A program made the position numbers and the translations under genes. Below the pieces are notes generated by a model, which saw only the letters and a program-made list of their open reading frames with translations, made no database searches and was not told the origin of the DNA. 64,000 bases of DNA from Epiperipatus broadwayi (Eukaryota; Onychophora; Udeonychophora; Euonychophora; Peripatidae), in assembly GCA_028023455.1 (NCBI GenBank), contig JAQFVV010006335.1, positions 626,741-690,740 on the forward strand, written 5' to 3'. Shown here piece by piece: positions 51,100-61,555 of this stretch. Within the stretch, counting starts at the first letter, position 1; each line of letters starts with the position of its first letter.

Positions 51100-51861
51100 C
51101 GTAAAAAGATTGGTTTACATATTAAAACAATGTCTATAAAAAGTGCAGTAACTTCTAGTATGTAGACAAATTTGTTATTTAAGACTTATTTATTAAATTA
51201 TCTTGCATAATTTTTTTTATCTGTCAGTGCAAATGCTGTGCATATGAAGCCTAAACATAGAATTTGAAAGCTGATTATTGTTGATATTAAAATAAATGAA
51301 GTGAATTTATATTTTAAAAAATGTAGAAATCTAAATGTTAAGCAAGAATTTGCTAAATTGATGATTGCTAATGATTCCAATATCCAATGTTTCAGGGATC
51401 ATTATTATTTGATATAAAAACTATGTGCCATCCATTAGATTTGTTAGTATTTTACCTTGAATAAAGAATCAAACAACTTAACAATTTCATCAACAGTCAG
51501 TTTTTCTTCTGAATTCATTCATCTTTAACTATTTTATTTCTGATGTATAAATATTAATCTTAATGGTAGTCAAGAAAATAAAGTCAAAAAGTTATCAATA
51601 TTGAAGAAAAACAATTATTTCTAAAATACATAATGGTAAAATAATTGCTATTCTAAGTTTTGAATATAGTAGCTATAGCAATAATTTATACCACTTTAGA
51701 AAATAAATGCATCCCATGTGGAAAAATATTTTCAGATATAGTAGTAACAACATTAAACAAATAAAAACATATTTGCTAATATAAATTAATCAAAAAGTAA
51801 AGGGAAGATTACAACATCAATGGGGTGATTATTTAGCAATTCTTTGAGGACTTTTTTTATT
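51100..51861. other. AT-rich DNA, nothing recognised
   Basis: No supported feature. Confidence 0.45.
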
Positions 51862-51888
51862 AACCAGCACTCATCAGTTGGTCCAGAT

Positions 51889-51892
<4 letters not shown>

Positions 51893-51975
<83 letters not shown>
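51893..51975. repeat. (TA)n at family B 5' site
   Basis: TA run lying, on the minus strand, just upstream of GATCTGGACCAACTGATGA, the same relative site as the TA blocks at 15.5 kb. Confidence 0.95.
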
Positions 51976-51977
<2 letters not shown>

Positions 51978-52580
51978 CAGTGATCTGTGTTACATTGAGA
52001 TAAAAAATCTACAAACTTTAATTGACAAGCTTCAATCCTCTTCACTCTCCTACTCTTCATTTATCCATATCATTAAAAATCTGATGATGGAATGCTCAAA
52101 TCCTTTATTAATGTCATTATTATCTTGGAGATTATTTATATTTTTCACATGAATGTGGTCATGTGTATTGGTTATATTAGGTAAAGTGAATGACTGATGC
52201 GAACTTGAAAGTCTGTGTTAAAATGTCCTTTAATTACATCTGACTTAAGTATATATACTATACTGGTATTTAAATTTTAAACACGTATAGTATTCTTGCA
52301 TTTACATGATATATATTCATTCTGTATTTTGCCTATCCCTCTTGTGTTTATTTGAATGGATATATGAAGATCCTACATATGAGGGGAAAAAGGGACTTAG
52401 GGTCAATTTGGGTATGACAATAATAATGACATCAACAAGAGATTTGAGCATTTAATCATCTGATTTTAAATGATATGGGACTCTGAAGAGTGGGGCAGTG
52501 GGGAGGATTGAAGCCTGTCCATTAAAATTTGTAGATTTGCTATCTTAATATAAAACTGAGCACTGATTATATTTGTGGGA

Positions 52581-52618
52581 GATAATGATCAGGACCAACT
52601 TATGAGTATTGGTTCAGC

Positions 52619-52712
<94 letters not shown>

Positions 52713-52810
52713 TGATAAATAATATTTTAATAATGAATAACTATAACAACACGTGAAAATGTTGCTATAGTTATATATATATATATATATAATAAAGTTT
52801 GATATCTGTA

Positions 52811-52855
<45 letters not shown>

Positions 52856-52870
52856 GGTTATTAATATTTT
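52581..52870 (+). ncRNA. Family B hammerhead with stem III replaced by (TA)n insert
   Basis: GATC-AGG-ACCAA, CTTATGA (G5 changed), stem II region GTATTGGTTCAGCAT at 52606-52620, then (TA)n to 52709, other AT-rich sequence, a second and a third TA tract, and finally TTGGAGGTTATTA at 52851. TTGG after the insert still pairs with CCAA before the core, so roughly 230 bp sit exactly in the stem III position. The G5 change should abolish cleavage now. Confidence 0.6.
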
Positions 52871-52955
52871 TTTCATATATATGTGGTCATGAAGATAAAG
52901 TGAATGATAGAAGGAAGCTTGAAATTCTGGGTTCACACCCCTTTGATTAAAACTT

Positions 52956-55552
52956 CGTATATAAGTATTGTTTTTGTGCAGCTTATTACCAGCAAAATAT
53001 ATATTTCCAAATCCAGAAAAAACTTAGCATTATAAATTATGAAAAGACTATTAACACATATCAGATGTATACTAAATGTTATCTTGCAAATTATGCAAAA
53101 TAAAATAAAATCATGCAAAATAATGGCATCAAGCATCTGTGCCTTTTTCTTAAAATACATAAATTTTCTTATTGTTTTATTTTATGCCACAGTAAATTTA
53201 AAATAGCTTTCTGAATCAGATAATTTAAGTTAGAGTTAGAATTAGGAAATATAAAATTATTTTTACTTGAAGTTCATTTATTTCTGTTTTCTTATATTTT
53301 TGATGCAAATCATAACCTAATCCTGTAAATGTTTAATGCATTTTCAGATTTGAAAGAATAAAACTTGTCTACTGTAAAAGTTGCCTAAATTTTTTAAAGA
53401 CTAGATATTTAAAATAAAAATGAGAAAACAGTGTATTACTGCTTTATGAGATCCTCATGTTTCAACTTTTAGCAATACTTAGAACATGTTGATTAGTCAA
53501 TGAATAAAAAATATTAATAGACTTTTTTATTATTTATTAAAATATTTTTTGCAAAAATTTTTATGGGCAGATTAGGTCTGATTCATAAAATTTTATTGAA
53601 ATACTACAAGGATTTTTAACGACTTTGAACAACTTGATTAGTTTCCTAGAGATAATGAAAACACTTTGTATTTATAGCAATTTCATGTTGTCCATTAAAG
53701 GTGGTATAAATTCATGTTTTAACTATAAAATATTTTATTTTTTTGAGTTGATATGGTCTAATCTCTAATTATAGCACTTAAAACACTTTTTGTTTAATAA
53801 TTGTACTTTTTTCCTTAAAAAAAAAGGTCAATCATACAGAAATAAAAAAGATTGTGGTAAAAATGCCTCTTTTCATAACTGTCCTAAAATATCAGCAATT
53901 ATCTACAAAAATATAGCATTTTTTGTATATATTAATGTTAAATAAAGAACCTTTGTATTAAAGCATCAATAATGTACACAATAATTTTCTATAAAGCAGT
54001 CTACTTCACACAGCTATAACTGTCAGTGCACATAAAGCTTTAAAAATATGCCTGCAGGTGATAAATAAGGAATGGGGTGATAAATAAATAAAGAGATATA
54101 GAAAAAAATCAATCCATTATGTCATGGGATGACAAGATGTAATTTATTATTTTTTTCAGTGCATTCAAGTAGATGTTCAAATATAAATATATTCATGTGC
54201 TGGATTTTGGATTATCAAAGATACTCTGTCAAATGAAGAAATTTTACCAAGTGGCTTACCATTATACTTGAGTAGACATTATGCTTACCAAATCTTGCTA
54301 CATTTTAGTTCAACATTTTTCATAAATATTAAGATTATGCACAAATGACTCGAATTTGTCAGCAGAAAGTATAAAAGCAAAAATAAGAGGATTTTTCAAT
54401 ATTATAATACTTAAAAATTAACAGTGTTTTATTAATCATTGATCATATTATAAGAATCAATGAGTCAGTTTTGAAAGAAATGATTTTAAAAGCATTCATT
54501 CATAAGAGGTTTATTACATTTTAAATAAAATTAATTGCCATAAAGATTTATTTATTTTGTGTGTATGTTGTAGTGCCATGGTTGTAAGTGGTTTATCGAT
54601 ATTCAAACTTGTTGCAAACTCCCAAACATTTGATTATTTTTAATTTTATTTTTGTGATATGTCATCTACACTTGTGAAGTTGATATACCAGCTAGAATAT
54701 CTGAACAACAAAATTTGCTCATACGACTTGAAATTTTGCAATCTGCTTAATTTTATCTCATAACTTTGCAAATTTTTGGGGTTTTTTTATTTACAGATGT
54801 AAGCCTTATTTCCACATTTGATAATGAGTTTAGGCTTCCTGTGCAATATTGTCCCTTTTTGTTAATCTATGTTTATCTTCAACATATCATAATTTGGGGA
54901 AAAAATATGTGACTTCATTTTATTTTTGTTTTGAAATTACTTATGTATTCTACCCACAGAAATAGAATGGAAATATCTATTGATAAATAGTTGTAATTTT
55001 TGAGCTAACACACAATATATTTCATGTGTTATACTCATTTAAAAGAATAAATTTTATCATATGCTGATGCAATATCTGATTGTAGTGAAGATGTAGGTGA
55101 TACAGCTATGGGTAGGAGGTTTGATTTTATAGTGTACTACAATAATATTTCATTACAACTTTACAATGATGTGTACAAATACTTGAACGTTCAGTTGTTT
55201 TAATATGGTAGAAAATCTGAGTAGATTTAGACTACAATCTTTTATAATGTCCTAATCATTAACCAGATATGTCACATTGACATATGTTTAAAAAAAAACT
55301 GTCTAAATTTTGTTTATAATTCATGGTCTGTTAAAATGACATCAGTTTGGTTGTTTCCATTATTGACACCATGTTGATATGTACAGACAATAGTTATCAC
55401 AATGAGGATTTAAGCCATCTCACTTCGTTTTCTGTTATATAGTTTTATAACTTCATAATTGTTTTGAGAAATTATACAAATTTTAAAATACTTGTGTATT
55501 TATTTATATAAAGTATCACTTATATGATTGTAATTATTTATCATAATATAAT
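52956..55552. other. AT-rich DNA, nothing recognised
   Basis: No supported gene, RNA or repeat family. Confidence 0.45.
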
Positions 55553-55668
55553 ATATCTAATATTGTGGAAGAAACTACTCTTTACATATGTGCTACAATT
55601 GACACGCAATCTACCTCAACAATAATCGCTTTAAAACCATAGGTGTGTCCTTTCACAATATTAGATAT
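55553..55668. mobile_element. Small MITE, 116 bp, 15-bp perfect terminal inverted repeats
   Basis: ATATCTAATATTGTG at the left and CACAATATTAGATAT at the right are exact inverses. No ORF inside. Target duplication not clear; the outer bases may themselves belong to a TA-type target. Confidence 0.6.
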
Positions 55669-56978
55669 GTAAATAGCTATATTATTATTTATTATATCTA
55701 CATAACATATATACCCATATCTGTACAGTAAAAATACAATCATATTTTTTTATTGAATCAATTTGTTTTATTTATAAAAAGTGTTCTTTTTCGTCATTTT
55801 ACGTTAGAAAATTCTAATACATACTTTTCTATTTACCATTCTTAAAGAAAATTAATAGTTTTTTAAGAATTCAAGAGAGTAAAAAAGTCTTAGTTCACTT
55901 GACAAATGGAATAAAGAATCTATTTTAATCCGTGATTCAAATAATCTTAAAAAAGTAATGGAAAAACACATGCCATTTATATATATAAAATGTCGTTAAT
56001 TTAATGGCAGTTTAGGCAGGTTTAACAAATTAACCAAAAGTACTTCTCGCATTGAAAGACTGTTTATAATAGTTTATTACCGTTATATTTATTATTTTTA
56101 TTATGATTTTATATATATGTTGAAACTGTATATATGTGATAAAAATATTTTAATTATTGTTTTCTAATATTATTTTACACTTTATAAGTACAAACTGTAC
56201 CTCATAAACATTAAGGATTTAATATAGTAATATTTATGTAATTTCGGTAATAGTGTGTGAGTTTACCGAAATACATAAAACAAATCAGAAAAAATACTAA
56301 AGTTTATTAGTAATCTTGAAATCTGTTATGAATCAACAACTTCAATATATTCATAATATAATTTTAGAATATTATTGACAAATACTGTCATTTAAATTAA
56401 GTTAAGCAAGTATTGTCTAAATTTAAACAAAATTATTTCAGATGAGAAAGGTCACTATCTGTATTTGCGGTAATCCACTAAGTAAATGGAAATACTTAAT
56501 TTAGTATTAAATATAGGACTAGTAAGATTATTATGTTTTTTTTTAATTGTATCTTTTTTTGCGTATTTAATAAAGAAGTCTTTTTAAAAAAAAAAAAAAA
56601 AAAAAGCATTTAGCTTTCTCGGGTATATAATGTTAAAAATTATGAAACTTTTGAAATACATATCAAGGGCGCTAAAATCAGGATCAATATACATAGCTCA
56701 TTTTTTTGTAGACTATATGCAGAAATCTGGTCATTCCTTTAAGCCTGCTGATGCTAAAATTATTACGTAGAAAGTAATAATAAAAAAAAACGCAAAAATA
56801 ATAAAAAAAAAAGATTGGCACATTATTAATTGTAAGAACTCCATAATTATAAAAGCCCTGAAGTATTCCTCTTAACAAGCATTGATGTTTAATCTAATGA
56901 TATAGCCAACTTCCACATCAATTTCTATATGCAATTGTGCTAATTTATAGTAACCAGGACTTTTTTTTATATGTCAAA
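55669..56978. other. AT-rich DNA, nothing recognised
   Basis: Poly-A run near 56586. The minus ORF at 56684-56878 is unsupported. Confidence 0.45.
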
Positions 56979-57049
56979 GTGTTGACCGGGAAGCGAACCC
57001 GGGTCGGCTGCTTGGAAGGCTGCTACGCTAACCGCTAGTCCACCAACGT
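56979..57049 (-). pseudogene. tRNA-Gly(TCC)-like unit 1
   Basis: The minus strand reads CGTTGGTGGACTAGCGG...GCAGC-CTTCCAA-GCAGC...CCGGGTTCGCTTCCCGG-TCAAC. The anticodon TCC is that of glycine. An A-A mismatch in the anticodon stem and two mismatches at the acceptor end (A-C, C-A) argue for a pseudogene or SINE head. Confidence 0.75.
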
Positions 57050-57182
57050 CTGTACTAATAGATGACTAGTTAGATGTATACGTTGATCGGGAAGCAAACC
57101 CAGGTCGGCTGCTTGGAAGGCAGCTACGCTAACCGCTAGGCCACCAACGCATGTACTAATCAATGACTAGTTAGATGCATAC
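56981..57182. repeat. 101-bp tandem duplication carrying the tRNA-Gly-like units
   Basis: Units start at 56981 and 57082, each ending TGACTAGTTAGATG(T/C)ATAC; about 90% identical. Tandem duplication happened after the tRNA-like sequence was in place. Confidence 0.85.
57080..57150 (-). tRNA. tRNA-Gly(TCC)-like unit 2, possibly a pseudogene
   Basis: The minus strand begins GCGTTGG, which pairs with TCAACGT at the 3' side (two G-T pairs). The anticodon arm GCTGC-CTTCCAA-GCAGC is perfect with anticodon TCC (Gly). The A box TGGCCTAGCGG matches consensus. The T arm has TTTGCTT in place of TTCRANT and a C-A pair, so the B box is damaged. Better preserved than unit 1 but doubtful as a working gene. 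No terminator T run of note lies directly downstream on the minus strand. Confidence 0.5.
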
Positions 57183-58369
57183 TTATACACATGTGTATAT
57201 GCTATTGCATTTGCTAATGTTCACTATAGTCATGCTTTGACAAAGATAAGCTCTATTAAAAGACTAGCTCACCAAAGTAACAAATATTGTTTTGAAGCAA
57301 AGATTTATTGTTGTAATAATTGATAATTATCTGCATAATCTAGTAGAATATATTTTATTATATATATATATCAAGAAATACCACATATATTCTTAATACT
57401 ATTTTATGTTGTAACATGTGTAAAGAAGCAATCTGCGACAAAATAAATACAACAATTAGAGGCTAATAGGTTAGTAAAAAAATTTTTTTCTAATAAAATA
57501 ATAAATGAAAATATTAAAATATTTTCAATAAATACATCCATTAAAAATTATTAAATTATATTCTTGACAAACTTGTGGAAAGGTCTAAATTATTAAATAG
57601 AAAAATAAAAAGTTGTGTAACTTTCTTTACTAAACTTGTATATGTTTACTGAAGTGCTTTATCTCTATATAAGAGTATAGAGTGATATTTAGAAGAAAAT
57701 TTCTTTTAAATGTAAAAAGGCGTTAACAATTTTAATGATTTATTAACACGTGACCGTGATTCTATCTAATAAAATAATAAACAGAAATATCCATGTATAA
57801 AAGTATTTTCAAGAATTACATCCATAAAAAAATATTAAATTTTATATACGTAATTAATATTGTTATAATTATTGTATTTACACATTTAAAAATTTAATAT
57901 CTATGTCATATTTGTAACTTTATTAAAATCACATACTATTATCTATTATAGTAATAGAATATTAAACCTGTCATTAAACTATATTATAAAAATAAATTTA
58001 TTTAAAACTCTAAATTAAATATTTTTGAACACTTTTATAAATCTATTTTGCATATTCACCTCTGCATTAAAATGAGTATTGAATAATATTAAAATATTGA
58101 CATGTATGTGGATTCTCTTTAATTATCCTTCCAATTATGTAAATGGACTCCATGATTTTATATTACATAATAATAATTCTTTGGCATAACTAAAAATCAT
58201 CTTTAAAATCCACACATATATGAAAATTATATTGCTCATGTCTATATTTTCATGCAAGTACTCACTTTATGGAACCACTATGGGCCTGAGAATAATCATC
58301 ATCAAAGTCAGAACTACACATATGTTTTTTCATTTATTTTTATTTTTAGGCATGGTATTTTATGTTACA
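57183..58369. other. AT-rich DNA with a diverged direct duplication
   Basis: CTAATAAAATAATAAA followed by ATTTTCAA, TACATCCAT and ATTAAATT occurs near 57491 and again near 57766. Nothing else recognised. Confidence 0.4.
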
Positions 58370-58412
58370 CAGATCTCCATTAGATTTTAAAATCCAGGTA
58401 TATTATTCTAAA

Positions 58413-58472
58413 ATCTAAAGCTTCTCACTGATGATTCCATAAGCTTGAAACTAGTTTGAGAATATTTTGGAT
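58413..58472 (+). ncRNA. Type I hammerhead, family A, best stem I
   Basis: Inner stem I TTCTCA/TGAGAA has six perfect pairs, including covariation against the 28.9 kb copy (TCCTCA/TGGGGA). Outer stem I ATCTAAA pairs with TTTGGAT or TTTTGGAT (seven pairs, one G-T). Core CTGATGA 58428-58434; GAAA 58447-58450; palindromic ACTAGT stem III; H17 is T at 58456, predicted cleavage between 58456 and 58457. Stem II (TTCCATAAGCTT) has decayed to little or no pairing, the main defect. Confidence 0.75.
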
Positions 58473-58805
58473 AGGACAGCATAATAGAGAAATTTTTTAA
58501 GCATTTAATTAGCATCTATTACTAAAGCTTACTATAAGAGGCAAATATATGCTGCTAGAATCATGTCATGTTTTATTGATTTTTACCAGATTCTGACCAT
58601 AGGTTAGAGGTATCTACAGCTGATAAAACTAATAAGACTATATATGTTTCATAGCCATAGAACTATAAAATCAAATCAGTTATGATTGAAGACATTTATA
58701 TGATGTTCAGTTTAGTCTGAAAGCTCATTAGAATAACAGAGAGATAAAAACAGCTGTCAGAAGTAAAATCCATTAGATTGTAAAGACTCAGTTATACTGT
58801 TTCAA

Positions 58806-58866
58806 ACCCCAATGCTTCTCATCAATAAAACACTATGTTAAAAACTAATCTGGGAATAGTAGATAA
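58806..58866 (+). ncRNA. Degenerate family A hammerhead
   Basis: CCCCAATGCTTCTCA..., AAAAACTAATC and TGGGAATAGTAGAT align to the family, but the core is no longer CTGANGA or GAAA. A fossil. Confidence 0.5.
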
Positions 58867-59270
58867 GACAGCACAGAATAGAATTTGTTAAGCTTTATTA
58901 TCTATCATCTATTAATAATTAAATCTTATAGAAAGTGACATAGAGAAAGTGGAAGGAACGGTATGCTCTGGAATGTTAAAGGCACTGAGCAGGACAAATT
59001 CCTTGTTGTCCACTTTGTACATTTCGCAGCTGTAAATGTTACTAACATGTGAACTATGATTGTTCACATAACAAATAAAAATAATAGACTAGTCATTACA
59101 TATCACTCAGAGCAGTGAGTTAAAAATTATATTTACCATGACTTACATTCTTTCTAATGCAACACTTAACAACAGGTGTAAGAGTTGGAAAATTGAATTT
59201 TATCTTTGAGTTCAGTTCAAAAAGACACCACAATATTCTGTCCCAGGGTATTAAGCTTATAAATGTGTCC

Positions 59271-59380
<110 letters not shown>

Positions 59381-59415
59381 AGTGTTTATTTTTATATTTG
59401 TGCTTATTATAGACC

Positions 59416-59640
59416 AAAGTATAAGTTTAGTTAGATTAATAATGCTAGCACCAGCTTTTAATTTATTTTTTAGTACAATTGTTAAAGATAAAACTAATTC
59501 ATAACAGCTTTTTCCTTGCCTAAAACCAATTTGTGGTATAAGAATCTCACTGGCAATTGTTGTTAATATTCTTGTTAATATGATTATTGCAAAAGGCTTA
59601 AAGGAAATGCATAATTATATTAGGTGATAACTTTTTTGAT
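59416..59640 (-). pseudogene. LINE reverse transcriptase fragment
   Basis: The minus strand reads KPFAIIILTRILTTIA, EILIPQIGFRQGKSCYELVL and SLTIVLKNKLKAGASII in one frame. This is the RT block PISLL..IxEKIIxxRL....IPxxQxGFRxGxSC..Q...L found in jockey/CR1/RTE-type non-LTR retrotransposons. No catalytic FADD box is preserved in the readable part, and upstream sequence is frameshifted (NYAFPLSLL near 59610). Distinct from the 40-42 kb element in sequence. Confidence 0.75.
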
Positions 59641-59989
59641 TGTGAATGACTTTGAAGGAATTTTAAGAGTAATTCTACTTAGCAGTCTTCTAAAAATTTG
59701 TAAAATTATTTAATGAAGCAAAATCATAAATTTAATTGAAACAATTCTGTCCAATGAAAAAATTCAAGTGACATTAAATGATCACTCCAGATATGAAAGG
59801 ATGGATATTAATTTGTACTGATATTATTACCTTGACTTCATAAAATTGATTATTTCCTGAAATAAAGACTTTTTATAAGGATGTGAAAAAATTAGAAATG
59901 TTTTTTTTTTAAATTCTGAGTATTGTTAGTAATCCAATAAAGGGTAATTGTATATTGGACTGTTTCCATTATTTAATATGAGTAAATTG
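59641..59989. other. AT-rich DNA, nothing recognised
   Basis: No supported feature apart from the decayed 5' continuation of the LINE fragment. Confidence 0.35.
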
Positions 59990-60425
59990 AAACCACAGCC
60001 ATAAAAAGTACTACATATCCACCTAAAGTTTGATTTCACTATGTAAATGATATAATCGCTGTATGATCACATGGTGAAGCACTGCTACAAACTTTCGAGA
60101 CACATCAACAACATATATTCTTTAATTAAATTCACAATGGAATCAAAACAATCAAAAATTGCCATTCTTAATTGTTCTTGTGATAAGACCCCCACATGCC
60201 AAAATCAAAACTACAGTTTACCAAAAACTCACACATACAGGAAAATAATTAGCCTATAAATCCAATCACATCAGAAACACAAAACATGGAATTATATTAC
60301 TAGTATGAAATAGAGCAGAGAAAGTTTGTTCATAAACTAGTGATTTGGAAAAAAAGATATGATTACCCATCAGCTGTTATCAGCAACAACTTAAATAGAT
60401 AACAAATAGAGTCATCAAACAAAAA
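59990..60425 (+). pseudogene. Penelope-like element RT, palm to thumb (decayed)
   Basis: MYVNDIIAV (60042-60066) is the PLE catalytic YVDD box with D changed to N, followed by SHGEALLQTF. IKFTMESKQSKIAILNCS matches the F(T/E)xExxxxxIxFLD block, and LPKTHTYRK the VYRKPTHTxRY block. NHIRNTKHG, NRAEKVCS, SDLEKK and NRVIKQ continue the PLE thumb through two frameshifts. The endonuclease part resumes at 60790 after an inserted family B repeat. Confidence 0.8.
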
Positions 60426-60439
60426 AAAACAATAATCGA

Positions 60440-60790
60440 TACTATAATATATAAGGTATATGAGCACAGACTTTCACACCTCCCACAACTTTCCACTCTA
60501 TCTCATAATACTGATATACTTGAACACATATATGTTGAAAAGATAAATAATCACCAATATATGTATTTCATGCTAAATCAGCAATCATCAGTTGGTCCAG
60601 ATTACCATCTCTACACATATATGCTATAAGTGCTCAGATATATATTAAGATAGTCAATATTCTTACTTTAATTGACAGGCTTCAATCTACTCCACACTGC
60701 AACTCTTCAACTATCCATACAATTGAAAATTTGATGATGAAATGCTCAAAGGCCACCCTGAGGCTGACATTCTTGTCACATCCTGTGGAG
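60440..60790 (-). mobile_element. Repeat family B copy inserted antisense into the PLE
   Basis: On the minus strand: TTTGAGCATTTCATCATC, GTATGGATAGTTGAAGAG, GAAGCCTGTCAATTAAA, CTGAGCACTTATAGC, the ribozyme, ATATCAGTATTATGAG and GGTGTGAAAGTCTGTG. It separates the PLE thumb (ends about 60425) from the PLE linker and GIY-YIG domain (from about 60790). No clear target-site duplication could be read. The minus ORF at 60711-60896 is incidental. Confidence 0.7.
60548..60604 (-). ncRNA. Type I hammerhead ribozyme, family B, core intact
   Basis: Minus strand: TAATC-[TGG]-ACCAA, CTGATGA (60591-60585), stem II TTGCT-GATTT-AGCAT, GAAA (60569-60566), stem III ATA-CA-TAT, A at 60558, then TTGGT-GATTA. Stem I is ten perfect Watson-Crick pairs around a 3-nt bulge. 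All conserved core residues are present; predicted cleavage between 60558 and 60557. The same T-T at 10.1/11.1 as at 43.0 kb. With the 43.0 kb copy it shows that family B kept the full core in two independent loci. Confidence 0.77.
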
Positions 60791-61215
60791 TACAAATACA
60801 TACCAAAAATAGCAGACCCATTAAGAAAAATCTGCAATCAATATAACAACAGAACAATTCTCCAGAGCCATAGGACTCTATGAGGAATTCTAACATCTAC
60901 AAAAGTCTAAACTTGAAAGGTTGAAAAGAAAAAAACTGCACCTATGAAATACTATGTGAATGTGGAAAAAGGTATATTGGTAAGACCAGTCATCCCATTG
61001 CAAAATGCTTGCAAGACTACAAATTGATGATTAGATGAGAGAAAAAATATGTGTCTAAGGTAGCATACCATGTATGTACTAATGAACATATGTTCAATTG
61101 GAAAAATACAAAAATATTGGATATAGAAGAAAAAATACAAAGAAGAAAATTTAAGGAAGCTGCTCACATGCCAATGGCAAATAATCCCATAAGTCAACAA
61201 ATACATAATGCATAG
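60790..61215 (+). pseudogene. Penelope-like element linker and GIY-YIG endonuclease
   Basis: YKYIPKIADPLRKICNQYNN and RTILQSHRTL (to about 60885) are the PLE linker before the endonuclease. From 60934 one frame runs to a stop at 61215 with a single internal stop: CTYEILCECGKRYIGKT holds the GIY-YIG motif (the first half as TYEIL, the second as RYIG), then HVCTNEHMFNWKNTKILD with its His/Asn region, and RRKFKEAAHM near the end. GIY-YIG nucleases make the target nick for PLE reverse transcription. Degenerate, non-functional. Confidence 0.88.
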
Positions 61216-61277
61216 AAACCACTAAGCAATTTTGCTCCTAGAAAAAGTGGAGAAATCAGGAGGAACTGTTACCTTTG

Positions 61278-61365
61278 GCAGGATGGCTCAGTTGGTTAAA
61301 GTATTACCTTAAAATTCAATACTCAAGAATCTAAGTGTCTAGGTTCAATTTCCATGATAGTACTG
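61278..61365 (+). mobile_element. tRNA-derived SINE head (weak)
   Basis: ATGGCTCAGTTGG fits an A box and AGGTTCAATTTCC a near B box; the start GGCAGGATGGC is tRNA-like, but no cloverleaf with a clean acceptor stem forms. It lies 60 bp after the PLE fossil. Confidence 0.45.
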
Positions 61366-61450
61366 ATACTGGTCAGGCAAGCAACATCTAAAGAATAGGA
61401 AAATAATATCTCAAAGCATTGTGCATATACTAACTTGCGTGCTATTACTA

Positions 61451-61555
61451 ACAATTGAATGTATTTGGAATATTTAAAGAAAGTTAATTTTTTGTAGATA
61501 TTTGATACGCATATTAGATTATGGAGAGAATCCTATATATAAACACAAATCAAAC
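61451..61555 (+). repeat. Single-arm relative of the 24.7 kb palindrome
   Basis: TTGAATGTATTTGGAATATTTAAAG...AAGTTAATTTTTT matches the inner arm at 24.69-24.78 kb. Confidence 0.45.

Larger units (their letters stand above)
51862..52955. mobile_element. Repeat family B, inverted pair with three (TA)n tracts
   Basis: 51862-52110 is a minus-strand copy truncated in stem II (minus reads GACCAA, CTGATGA, GTGCTGGTT, then unrelated sequence). 52130-52955 is a plus-strand copy including GGTCATGTGTATTGG, CTATCCCTCTTGTG, GATCCTACATATGAGG, GAAGCCTGTCCATTAAA, AACTGAGCACTGATT, the ribozyme region and GGGTTCACACCCC. The plus copy gives the best view of the family B unit between ribozymes. Confidence 0.7.
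58370..58935 (+). mobile_element. Hammerhead repeat family A, two-unit tandem
   Basis: CCATTAGATT followed by a hammerhead occurs at 58378 and again at 58770; the two predicted cleavage sites (58456 and about 58850) are 394 bp apart. Between them lie AAGCTTACTATAAGAGGCAAATATATG and AATCATGTCATG, diverged forms of the family A 3' flank. A 394-nt monomer between two hammerheads is in the size range of retrozymes. The second unit is more decayed. Confidence 0.7.

Noticed and set aside
60711-60896. Minus ORF opposite the PLE junction
   Set aside because: Lies across the family B/PLE junction on the antisense strand; no independent support.
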